Shown here: piece by piece, positions 1-6,006 of the stretch | How the letters are laid out: each line of letters starts with the position of its first letter | Numbering within the stretch: position 1 is the first letter of the stretch | Assembly: GCA_050692195.1 (NCBI GenBank) | Contig: JBOGVA010000034.1 | Location: 1-18,285, forward strand | Source of the DNA: JBOGVA01 sp050692195 | Lineage (GTDB): Bacteria; Actinomycetota; UBA4738 | Length of the DNA: 18,285 nt | Direction: 5' to 3' | The notes under the pieces: model-generated | Told to the model about the DNA's origin: nothing | Database searches by the model: none | What the model saw: only the letters and a program-made list of their open reading frames with translations | Program-made: the position numbers and the translations under genes

Positions 1-1
1 A

Positions 2-895
2 CGACAGGAACCCTCTGATTGGAGAGAAGCCTACGCGCACGAAGCCAGGCAACTCGTCTCGATTCCGGTCGTAGCTGCGCTCCGGAAAACGCTTCAGGAG
101 CGCGGCGAGGAGTTCGTCGGGGTCACGAGAGCGCTTGAGCACCTCGGAGAACACGCGGCGCCATTGCTCATGGTAGTGTCGGATGAGAGGCTCATCTGGG
201 TTTACGACAGTCCCCGAAGCGATGCAGTAGTGGATCTCCGATTCGATGATGTCGTGGCCGCCGTAGAAGTCCCTGGCACCGGTGAAGGGGACGAGCGGGT
301 GCACCTGGTCGTTGAGGCTGACAATCCTGATTACGACGATACGGCAGATAGCACCACGCTCTTTGACTTCGAACTCATCGGCCCCATCGCGCGGCAGTTT
401 GCTACCCACATTGGTCAGAGGATCCCGCAAGAGGCTCTCGATAGACAGCCAGACGTCGCTGGAAAGGGAACCCACAGAGGACTTGGAAGAAGGCGGGCAG
501 GGACAGAAGGCGTCGCCCTTGATTCCCACATGTTCCCCAATGTCCTCCGAGACATGTTTGAACGGGGCGAGTGGCAGCCGTCTCTCTCCCTAGCAGTTCC
601 GGAACCGAAGGAAGGAGCCTATCCCGTCCTGCCTGACGCGTCGGTGACGTCGTGGTCACAGTGCCCAATATGCCAAGGCGAACTCAAGACGGTCGAAGAC
701 GTAGGTGAATGCTTGGAATGCAGGCGGTTGTGGTGCAACCCAATGCGCCAGCCGCGACTGGACGAAAGTGGGAAGCTCATCGGCGGAGAGGATCGCCTGC
801 CGATGACAGACTCTGAACTTGCATCTGGAGAGTGGCAGCAAGTGACTGCCTACGTCAGAGGCCCAAGGCGCGACGAGCCCTCTCTCCCCGATTGA
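2..895 (+). CDS. Partial gene: PH-like / zinc-ribbon protein of unknown function
   Basis: I do not recognise this protein. The frame is open from base 2 to the TGA at 893-895 (297 residues visible), so the true start probably lies before the window; the ATG at 164 falls inside the conserved-looking part. Around visible residues 45-95, an alternating hydrophobic pattern (…LLMVVSDERLIWVYD… followed by LRFDDVVAAVE) resembles the 'T-D-x-R-L' strand pair of bacterial PH-like domains. Near the C-terminus, CPIC and CLEC with a further Cys (661-740) form a probable zinc ribbon. GC content and codon use look lower than in the genes to the right, suggesting an accessory gene. The coding call is fairly sure; the PH-like reading is inference. 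Confidence 0.6.
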   Translation, partial: RQEPSDWREAYAHEARQLVSIPVVAALRKTLQERGEEFVGVTRALEHLGEHAAPLLMVVSDERLIWVYDSPRSDAVVDLRFDDVVAAVEVPGTGEGDERVHLVVEADNPDYDDTADSTTLFDFELIGPIARQFATHIGQRIPQEALDRQPDVAGKGTHRGLGRRRAGTEGVALDSHMFPNVLRDMFERGEWQPSLSLAVPEPKEGAYPVLPDASVTSWSQCPICQGELKTVEDVGECLECRRLWCNPMRQPRLDESGKLIGGEDRLPMTDSELASGEWQQVTAYVRGPRRDEPSLPD

Positions 896-1255
896 AGCGG
901 TCATGGCTCGCTAGCCGAGAAAGACGAGGTTGCAGGTCGTCGCACCATCGATATTGAAATTCGAATCCTTAGCTGGGGAGCTGCCCGGCGAGGAGAGGCC
1001 CCGCGTATTCGCGACCTTCAGGTCACAGGAGCGCTGCGTCCTCGAATGGGAGGCCGTGAGAAGCTGGTAGGCCCCGCGATGACCAGGCCTTATTGGTTAT
1101 CGGGCCACCGCGAGCATTTATTAGAACTTCGTCCCCCCTTCCCCGAGGCCAGGTTCAGACCGCTGGGAAGGAGTGTACCGGCATCGTTACCACCGAGCCC
1201 CCCGCCAGGGCAACGAGATGCCGGAGCGCCACCCGTTAAGGCCGCTTTGGTGGGC
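896..1255. other. 360-bp gap without a convincing gene
   Basis: No ORF here has a plausible start and length. A minus-strand frame is open over 914-1096 and ends at a TAG (911-913), but it has no start codon and a TAA just upstream; it could be a gene remnant or chance. An imperfect inverted repeat pairs 1178-1185 with 1217-1224 (8 bp), with a further 3 bp across a small bulge. The right edge (1241-1255) is the sequence that originally followed the tRNA-Leu acceptor stem before the IS21 insertion. On the minus strand it reads GCCCACCA, so the ancestral tRNA gene encoded its CCA. Confidence 0.5.
1250..1255. repeat. Left target-site duplication GTGGGC
   Basis: This is a six-base direct repeat of 3405-3410, lying immediately outside the TGTC terminus of the IS. 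On the minus strand it reads GCCCAC: the last four acceptor-stem bases of tRNA-Leu, the discriminator A and the first C of CCA. Confidence 0.85.
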
Positions 1256-1306
1256 TGTCGACGACGGCTGAAGACTGAGCACTTCTGGCCGGTCGAAAAC
1301 TGAGCA
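1256..1306 (+). repeat. IS21 left terminal inverted repeat with two ACTGAGCA motifs
   Basis: The left end starts TGTC and contains two copies of the core ACTGAGCA, at 1274-1281 and 1299-1306; the second has the full form GAAAACTGAGCA. The same two motifs recur in the right end at the same spacing. Multiple short terminal repeats are known in the IS21 family and are thought to be transposase binding sites. Confidence 0.85.
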
Positions 1307-1337
1307 GGTCCCACACCTGCACAGCCGTTTGACCGAG

Positions 1338-1362
1338 CCTCCGGTCCGACCACGACCGGAGG
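1338..1362 (+). promoter_or_regulatory. Hairpin that can bury the istA ribosome-binding site
   Basis: A perfect 9-bp inverted repeat pairs CCTCCGGTC (1338-1346) with GACCGGAGG (1354-1362) around a 7-nt loop. The GGAGG in the 3' arm (1358-1362) is the best Shine-Dalgarno sequence for the GTG start at 1371. A transcript that includes both arms should hide this site. A weaker AGGAAGG (1363-1369) remains exposed. Comparable RBS-masking hairpins are known in other insertion sequences, where they block translation of read-through transcripts. The role here is inferred. Confidence 0.5.
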
Positions 1363-1370
1363 AGGAAGGG

Positions 1371-2594
1371 GTGTACTCAGTGCACGATTGGGCCGACGTC
1401 CACCGCCTGCATCGCGAGGGTCTGCCCCAAGCGCAGATCGCCAGGCGCCTCGGCATGAGCCGCAACACCGTGGCTCGCCTGCTCGGGCTCCCCGAACCAC
1501 CGACCTATCGAAGAGCGCCCCAGCCGTCGCGTCTGGACCCGTTCAAGGACGCCGTGGCGGCCATGCTGGACGAGGACGCCAGAGTGCCTTCCACCGTGGT
1601 CCTCGACCACCTCCGGCGGGAGGGGTACTCGGGCGGGCGCACGATCCTCAAGGACCACCTGCGGCAGGTCCGCCCCCACTTCCTGGCGGCCAGGGCCTAC
1701 CAGCGGACCACGTACCTCCCCGGCGAGGTGGCCCAGGCCGACTGGTGGCACACAGGGCGGCAGGTCCCGGTAGGCAAGGGCCGGACCCGGGAGGCCTTCG
1801 GCTACCTGACGACGCTGCCGCACTCGGCCGGCCATGCGGTCGTGTACAGCTTCGCCAGGACCACCGCCGAGCTTCTCCCGGCGATCCTGGGTTGCTTCTC
1901 CCGCCTGGGCGGGGTCCCGGAGATCCTGTTCATCGACAACGACTCCGCGGCCATCGCTTCCGGCAAGGGCCGGAACGCGATCCTGCACGACGAGGTGGCG
2001 GCAGTGGCCGGGCACCTCGGGCTGAAGATCGTGGTGCTCGAGCCGGCACGTCCGGAGTCCAAGGGCCAGGTCGAGCGGACAGTCGAGTACCTGGAGGGCT
2101 CGTTCCTGCCGCTCCGGCGTTTCGAGAGCCTCGCTGACCTCCAGTCCCAGTCCGACGCCTGGACGGCCGAAGTGGCCCATCGTCGCCACCATCGTCGCGT
2201 CGGGGCGAAGGTGGCCGACGCCCTCGCCGTGGAGCGGGGTCACCTGCGGCCGCTGCCCGTGGTGCTCCCCGACGTCGACCGACGGACCGAGGTCCGGGTG
2301 ACCAAGGACGGGTTCGTGCGGGTGGCAGACGTCGACTACTCGGTCCCGCCCGGCCTGGCCGGCCGGCGACTGCAGGTCAGGGTGTCCCCCACCGAGGTCG
2401 TGGTGCACTGCGAAGGCACCGAGGTGGCAAGACATGGGAGGAGCTACATCCCGGCCGACGTGGTGCTGGCCCCGGCCCATGTCCGGGCCCTCCGCCTCGC
2501 GAGGGAGGCCCGGTCCCGGCTGGCCTCTGGTGACGTCGAGCTCCCAGAGGTCGACCTCTCCCGCTACGACGCTCTGGCCGGGGTGGTGTCATGA
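1371..2594 (+). CDS. istA: IS21-family transposase IstA
   Basis: This 407-residue protein is the DDE transposase that cuts and joins the IS21 ends. Residues about 1-45 hold a helix-turn-helix (…IARRLGMSRNTVARLL). An rve/DDE integrase-like core follows, with candidate catalytic residues D124 (QADWW), D189 (FIDND) and E235 (SKGQVERTVEYLE). The C-terminal third is the usual beta-rich IstA tail. I chose GTG 1371 because it follows a purine-rich GGAGGAGGAAGGG and gives the family-like N-terminus MYSVHDWADVHRLH. An upstream TTG at 1329 is in frame but lies ahead of the RBS hairpin. The stop overlaps istB by 4 nt (ATGA), giving translational coupling. No frameshift or missing motif was seen. Confidence 0.95.
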   Translation: MYSVHDWADVHRLHREGLPQAQIARRLGMSRNTVARLLGLPEPPTYRRAPQPSRLDPFKDAVAAMLDEDARVPSTVVLDHLRREGYSGGRTILKDHLRQVRPHFLAARAYQRTTYLPGEVAQADWWHTGRQVPVGKGRTREAFGYLTTLPHSAGHAVVYSFARTTAELLPAILGCFSRLGGVPEILFIDNDSAAIASGKGRNAILHDEVAAVAGHLGLKIVVLEPARPESKGQVERTVEYLEGSFLPLRRFESLADLQSQSDAWTAEVAHRRHHRRVGAKVADALAVERGHLRPLPVVLPDVDRRTEVRVTKDGFVRVADVDYSVPPGLAGRRLQVRVSPTEVVVHCEGTEVARHGRSYIPADVVLAPAHVRALRLAREARSRLASGDVELPEVDLSRYDALAGVVS

Positions 2595-3352
2595 GCGCCT
2601 CCTCCGAGGTGGCCTACCTGGCCAGGGCGTTGAAGGCGCCCCGGGTTGCGCAGCTCGCCTCGACCCTGGCGGAGCAGGCCCGTTCCGAGGGGTGGGACTA
2701 CGAGCAGTACCTGGTCCAGGTCCTCTCCGAGGAGGTGGCCTCTCGGGAGACCCACGGCGGTGCAGCCAGGGTCAAGGCCGCCCGGTTCCCCCAGGTGAAG
2801 ACCCTCGACGACTTCGACTTCTCCTTCCAGCGGTCGGTGCGCCGCCAGCAGGTGGCCCACCTCGCCCAACTCGACTTCCTCCGGGAGGCCACGAACGTGG
2901 TGTTCCTGGGACCGCCGGGAACGGGCAAGACCCACCTGTCGATCGCCCTTGGAGTCCAGGCCGCTCGGCGCGGCCACCGGGTGGCGTTCGCCACAGCGCA
3001 CGAGTGGGTGCTCCGTCTCGGGGCGGCCAAGCGGACGGGCCGACTGGAAGAGGAGCTCGATCGGCTGAGAAGGATCCCGCTCGTGATCGTCGACGAGGTG
3101 GGCTACATCCCGTTCGACCCCGAGGCCGCTGCCCTGTTCTTCGCCTTGGTCTCGTCGCGCTACGAGCGGAGCTCCCTGATCGTGTCATCGAACAAGACCT
3201 TCTCCGCTTGGGCGGAGATCTTCGGGGACCCCGTGGCGGTGGCTGCCATGGTCGACCGTCTCGTCCACCACGCAGAGGTGATCGTGCTTAAAGGCGAGAG
3301 CTACCGGCTGAAGGGCAAGGGGAAGGAGGTGATGGCCTCAGAGGCCTCGTAG
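2591..3352 (+). CDS. istB: IS21-family helper ATPase IstB
   Basis: This 253-residue AAA+ ATPase is related to DnaC/DnaA-type proteins and assists IstA in target selection and strand transfer. The N-terminal ~95 residues form the IstB-specific helical region (…FDFSFQRSV). Walker A is GPPGTGKT at residues 107-114, Walker B is LVIVDE at 164-169, and a sensor-like IVSSNK lies at 197-202. The ATG overlaps the istA stop codon (ATGA at 2591-2594), the usual coupling in this family. Its length is typical and the motifs are intact, so the element may be mobile. The stop codon lies two bases before the right inverted repeat. Confidence 0.95.
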   Translation: MSASSEVAYLARALKAPRVAQLASTLAEQARSEGWDYEQYLVQVLSEEVASRETHGGAARVKAARFPQVKTLDDFDFSFQRSVRRQQVAHLAQLDFLREATNVVFLGPPGTGKTHLSIALGVQAARRGHRVAFATAHEWVLRLGAAKRTGRLEEELDRLRRIPLVIVDEVGYIPFDPEAAALFFALVSSRYERSSLIVSSNKTFSAWAEIFGDPVAVAAMVDRLVHHAEVIVLKGESYRLKGKGKEVMASEAS

Positions 3353-3353
3353 G

Positions 3354-3404
3354 TGCTCAGTTTTCAAGCGGCCGTTTCTGCTCAGTTTTGGGCCGACGTT
3401 GACA
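3354..3404 (-). repeat. IS21 right terminal inverted repeat
   Basis: Read on the minus strand this end begins TGTC and carries two AAAACTGAGCA copies (in 3379-3390 and 3354-3365), matching the left end without gaps. It begins two bases after the istB stop codon, so the element has almost no spare sequence on the right. Confidence 0.85.
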
Positions 3405-3410
3405 GTGGGC
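3405..3410. repeat. Right target-site duplication GTGGGC
   Basis: This copy matches 1250-1255 and is the one still attached to the body of the tRNA-Leu gene. Its presence on both sides shows the element arrived by transposition rather than by deletion or rearrangement. Confidence 0.85.
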
Positions 3411-3489
3411 GAGGGGGGACTTGAACCCCCATGAGGTTGCCCTCACAGGATCCTGAATCCTGCGCGTCTGCCATTTCCGCCACTCGCCC
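3406..3489 (-). tRNA. tRNA-Leu (anticodon CAG), 3' CCA interrupted by IS21
   Basis: On the minus strand the gene folds as a class II tRNA. The acceptor stem GGGCGAG (from 3489) pairs with CTCGCCC (3413-3407), and A at 3406 is the discriminator. The anticodon stem CAGGA/TCCTG encloses loop TTCAGGA, with anticodon CAG at 3455-3453. The variable arm is GAGG-GCAA-CCTC and the T arm is GGGGG-TTCAAGT-CCCCC. After the discriminator comes one C and then the IS terminus TGTC, so CCA is no longer encoded. The left flank of the IS shows that the original read ACCA. The tRNA should remain usable if the cell trims the 3' end and adds CCA with a nucleotidyltransferase. Any original terminator is now 2.1 kb away. 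Confidence 0.93.
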
Positions 3490-3508
3490 GGGACCGGAAG
3501 CGATGGTA

Positions 3509-3546
3509 ACAGGTGGTCAATGAGCGATCGTCGCTGCGGAACCTGT
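3509..3546. promoter_or_regulatory. Nested inverted repeats between tRNA-Leu and the fha operon
   Basis: ACAGGT (3509-3514) pairs with ACCTGT (3541-3546), and inside them AGCGA (3523-3527) pairs with TCGCT (3531-3535). The repeats lie between two divergent transcription units, upstream of the TATAAT at 3597. A minus-strand TACCAT (3508-3503), 13 nt before the tRNA 5' end, could be the tRNA -10. The repeats could be an operator or chance. Confidence 0.25.
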
Positions 3547-3596
3547 GGCGCCCGGATCGGTCGAAGGATGGAGGAATGAGGGCAAAGAGGCGTGGA

Positions 3597-3602
3597 TATA
3601 AT
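3597..3602 (+). promoter_or_regulatory. Candidate -10 element TATAAT of the fha-pknB operon
   Basis: This is an exact TATAAT in otherwise GC-rich DNA, with TG three bases upstream (3593-3594), close to an extended -10. No good -35 lies 16-18 bases upstream. If it is used, the transcript starts near 3609. That excludes the GTG at 3592 as the fhaA start and favours TTG 3643. Confidence 0.4.
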
Positions 3603-3642
3603 CGAGCACGAAACCCCCGACTACCTGCGGATCAGACGACCT

Positions 3643-4353
3643 TTGGGAATCCTGAGTGAGTTCGAGCGACGCCTCGAGGGCGTGATCGAAGGCATCTTCA
3701 CGAAGGCCTTCCGCACGGGGCTCCAGCCCGTTGAGCTGGCGACCCGCATCCTCAAGGAGATGGAGGCGAACAAGACGGTGGGCGTTCGGGAGGTCTGGGT
3801 CCCCAACGGCTACATCTTCCATCTGTCCCCTGCCGACCGGGAGCGGTTCAGCGGGACCGAGAAGCACCTTCGCCGCGAGCTGGAGCAGGTGATCAGGGAG
3901 GGCGCTGCCGAGCGAGGATGGGGGCTGGTCGGACCTCCCGAAGTCCAGTTCCAGACCGACGCCTCGCTCAAGCAAGGGGAGTTCTCCTGTGAGCCCCTCC
4001 TGATCGAAGGTCCCACCACCGGCGGAACGGGCTCCCCGGTGGCGGCGGCAGGGAAGAGCGATCGGGACGCGGAGCTGGTCATCATCGAGAAGGGCAAGCC
4101 GAGCAAGGCGTTCCCCTTGACCAAGGAGAGGGTAATCATCGGGAGGCTCGATGACTCCGACGTCGTCCTCGCCGACCCCGGGGCGAGCCGGCGTCACGCC
4201 GAGGTCCGCCGACAGAACGGGGAATACGTGATCGCCGACCTTGGATCGACCAACGGGACGATGGTGAACGAATCGACGATCGGGGAACGGACCCTCGAGG
4301 AAGGGGATCGGATCACGATCGGAAGGACCGTCCTGGAATTTCGGAGGCGGTAG
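3643..4353 (+). CDS. fhaA: FhaA-type protein (DUF3662 + FHA domain)
   Basis: This is a cytoplasmic phosphothreonine-reading adaptor of the PknB cell-wall circuit, 236 residues from TTG 3643. The N-terminal ~110 residues match the DUF3662 domain of FhaA (…FERRLEGVIEGIFTKAF…QPVELA). A short low-complexity linker follows, then a C-terminal FHA domain at about 138-236 with G167-R168, S182-R183-x-H185 and the STNGT motif around N204, the phosphothreonine-binding set. The start is uncertain. GTG 3592 adds 17 residues, but TTG 3643 gives MGILSEFERRLEG, the usual family N-terminus, and a TATAAT at 3597 argues for the shorter form. No clear RBS precedes either. It is much shorter than mycobacterial FhaA, which has a long linker. 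It is the first gene of the operon; the next gene is 4 nt downstream. Confidence 0.9.
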   Translation: MGILSEFERRLEGVIEGIFTKAFRTGLQPVELATRILKEMEANKTVGVREVWVPNGYIFHLSPADRERFSGTEKHLRRELEQVIREGAAERGWGLVGPPEVQFQTDASLKQGEFSCEPLLIEGPTTGGTGSPVAAAGKSDRDAELVIIEKGKPSKAFPLTKERVIIGRLDDSDVVLADPGASRRHAEVRRQNGEYVIADLGSTNGTMVNESTIGERTLEEGDRITIGRTVLEFRRR

Positions 4354-4357
4354 GAAC

Positions 4358-4816
4358 ATGCCCCCGTTCGTACTGACCATCCTCAAGGTCCTGTTCCTCG
4401 CCCTCCTCTACTTCTTCGTCTACCGAGCCATCCGCTCCGTCGTGGTGGACCTTCGAGCGGAGACGAGCCAACCAGTCGCCAGGGGGCGAGAGGCGCCGGC
4501 TCGTCCCCGCAGAGGGAAGGCCAAGCCGCCGAAGAGCATCGTCGTGTTGGACGAGCGGGGGAACAAGGTGAATACCGTACGGCTGGGGGGGACCATCCAG
4601 ATAGGAAGGGCCGAGGCCTGTCAGATCCAGTGCTCCGACACCTACGTCTCCTCGTTCCACGCCCGGGTCTTCAGTCGCGACGGCGCCTGGTACGTGGAGG
4701 ATCTGGGATCCACCAACGGCACGTACCTCAACCAGAGACGGGTGACGTCCCCCGCAGAGCTGCGGGCGGGTGACCGTGTCCAGGTGGGGAAGACGACGCT
4801 GGAGCTTCGCCGATGA
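4358..4816 (+). CDS. fhaB: FhaB/FipA-type membrane FHA protein
   Basis: This 152-residue protein has one N-terminal membrane segment (about residues 4-23), a basic proline-rich linker (about 40-58) and a cytoplasmic FHA domain (about 60-152). Ligand residues are visible at G83-R84, S98-x-x-H101 and STNGT at 118-122. In mycobacteria this family (FhaB/FipA) is a PknB-pathway adaptor linked to division and septal peptidoglycan synthesis. The layout matches that family in length and topology. The ATG follows TAGGAA closely. The stop overlaps the phosphatase start (ATGA at 4813-4816), so the two are likely translated together. Confidence 0.93.
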   Translation: MPPFVLTILKVLFLALLYFFVYRAIRSVVVDLRAETSQPVARGREAPARPRRGKAKPPKSIVVLDERGNKVNTVRLGGTIQIGRAEACQIQCSDTYVSSFHARVFSRDGAWYVEDLGSTNGTYLNQRRVTSPAELRAGDRVQVGKTTLELRR

Positions 4817-6006
4817 GAGTGCTGGCTGGAGCCCGGTCTGACATCGGACGGGCCAGGGAGCGAAACGAGGACGCCTACCTAGTGAAGGAGCCTCTCTTCG
4901 CCGTGGCCGACGGCATGGGCGGCCACCGGGGCGGCGATGTCGCCTCCTCCCTCGCGCTGGAGATCCTCGGCGCCGGCGAGGAAGGCGAGGAGCGGCAGCC
5001 CGTCCTGCTCACCTCGGGGATCAAGAAAGCCAACCAGCGGGTCCTGGAGCGAGCCGAGGCCGACCGTGACCTCCGCGGGATGGGCACCACGCTCACCGCC
5101 ATCGTGGCCGAGGACGCCAGGGCCCACGTGGCCCACGTCGGCGACTCCCGTGCGTACCTGCTTCGGGAGGGGAACGCCCTCCAGCAGCTGACGGAGGACC
5201 ATACGCTGGTGCAACGAATGGTCCGGGAGGGAAGGCTCTCCCCGGAAGAGGCTGGGACCCATCCCCAGCGAAGCGTCCTGACCCGGGCCCTCGGGGTGGA
5301 GGAAGAGATCGCGGTCGATGAGCTCACGCTGGACGTCCATGCCGGCGACCGGCTCCTGCTCTGTACCGACGGCCTGACCAGCATGGTCGGAAGGGACCGC
5401 ATCCAGCAGATCCTGGAGGGAGAGCGGGATCCACAGGCCGCCTGCGACAGGCTGATCGACGCGGCCAACCGCGCCGGAGGGGAGGACAACATCACGGTCA
5501 TCGTCCTCGACTTCCTGAAGGACGAAGCAGCGCGGGATCCTGCGGCCACGGTGATCACCCGGGAGGCCGGACCGGCAGAGACGCACGCCGAGCCGGTCGA
5601 ACACATCCCCTTAGAGGGGCGGCCCGCGCCGTCCGAGGAGCGCACCTCCGGCATCTCGCAACCCCAACGGCGACGGCGGTGGGGCCGCGTGGCCCTGCGG
5701 ATCGGGGTGGCCGTGGCGGTCCTTGCCGCGGCGCTGGCCGCCGGCGTGAACTACATCGACCGCCAGTGGTATGTGGGTGACGCAGACGGCAAGGTGGCCA
5801 TCTACAGGGGCATCCCGTCCGAGATCCTGGGGTTCGACCTCTCGCACGTCGAGGTCTCGACCGAGCTTTCCACCGCGCAGGCCCAACGGCTCCAGCCCTG
5901 GCAGGACCTCTCCGACGGCATCACGGCCGGCAGCCTCGAGGCGGCCCGGGCCATCGTGGCGCAGATCCGGCGCGACCTCCAGTCACCTCCGGGAGCCTCC
6001 CCCTGA
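4813..6006 (+). CDS. pstP: PP2C-family Ser/Thr protein phosphatase PstP
   Basis: This 397-residue membrane-anchored, metal-dependent phosphatase should reverse phosphorylation by PknB. The catalytic PP2C domain spans residues 1-235 with the expected metal-site acidic residues: D20 (RNEDAY), D33 (VADGMGG), D111 (GDSRAY), D186 (CTDGLTSMV) and D225 (GGEDNITV). A Pro/Glu-rich linker (236-285), an Arg cluster (286-292) and one membrane segment (about 293-313) follow. The extracytoplasmic tail of ~85 residues (…KVAIYRGIP…) resembles that of mycobacterial PstP. It starts inside the fhaB stop and ends in TGATG (6004-6008) shared with the next gene. Confidence 0.95.
   Translation: MRVLAGARSDIGRARERNEDAYLVKEPLFAVADGMGGHRGGDVASSLALEILGAGEEGEERQPVLLTSGIKKANQRVLERAEADRDLRGMGTTLTAIVAEDARAHVAHVGDSRAYLLREGNALQQLTEDHTLVQRMVREGRLSPEEAGTHPQRSVLTRALGVEEEIAVDELTLDVHAGDRLLLCTDGLTSMVGRDRIQQILEGERDPQAACDRLIDAANRAGGEDNITVIVLDFLKDEAARDPAATVITREAGPAETHAEPVEHIPLEGRPAPSEERTSGISQPQRRRRWGRVALRIGVAVAVLAAALAAGVNYIDRQWYVGDADGKVAIYRGIPSEILGFDLSHVEVSTELSTAQAQRLQPWQDLSDGITAGSLEAARAIVAQIRRDLQSPPGASP

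Larger units (their letters stand above)
1256..3404 (+). mobile_element. Complete IS21-family insertion sequence (2149 bp)
   Basis: The element holds istA and istB in the standard order, bounded by imperfect terminal inverted repeats that begin TGTC. The left repeat is 1256-1306 and the right is 3354-3404; about 39 of 51 positions match by hand alignment. The flanks carry a 6-bp direct repeat GTGGGC (1250-1255 and 3405-3410), the expected target-site duplication. Both genes look intact, so the copy appears structurally complete and perhaps recent. The target is the 3' end of tRNA-Leu. IS21 elements move by a DDE transposase (IstA) with an AAA+ helper (IstB). Confidence 0.93.

Noticed and set aside
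952..975. ATTCGAATCC resembling a tRNA T-loop
   Set aside because: The flanking bases cannot form the T stem and no acceptor or anticodon arms are present.
911..1096. Minus-strand open frame ending ...NFNIDGATTCNLVFLG
   Set aside because: It looks protein-like at its end, but has no start codon, is bounded by a TAA upstream and is only about 60 codons; a decayed gene end cannot be told from chance.
1178..1224. Inverted repeat considered as the lost terminator of tRNA-Leu
   Set aside because: The loop is about 31 nt, the stem is imperfect and no T-run follows on the minus strand.
1377..2480. 367-residue minus-strand ORF inside the IS
   Set aside because: It is an antisense shadow of istA; the DDE motifs are on the plus strand.
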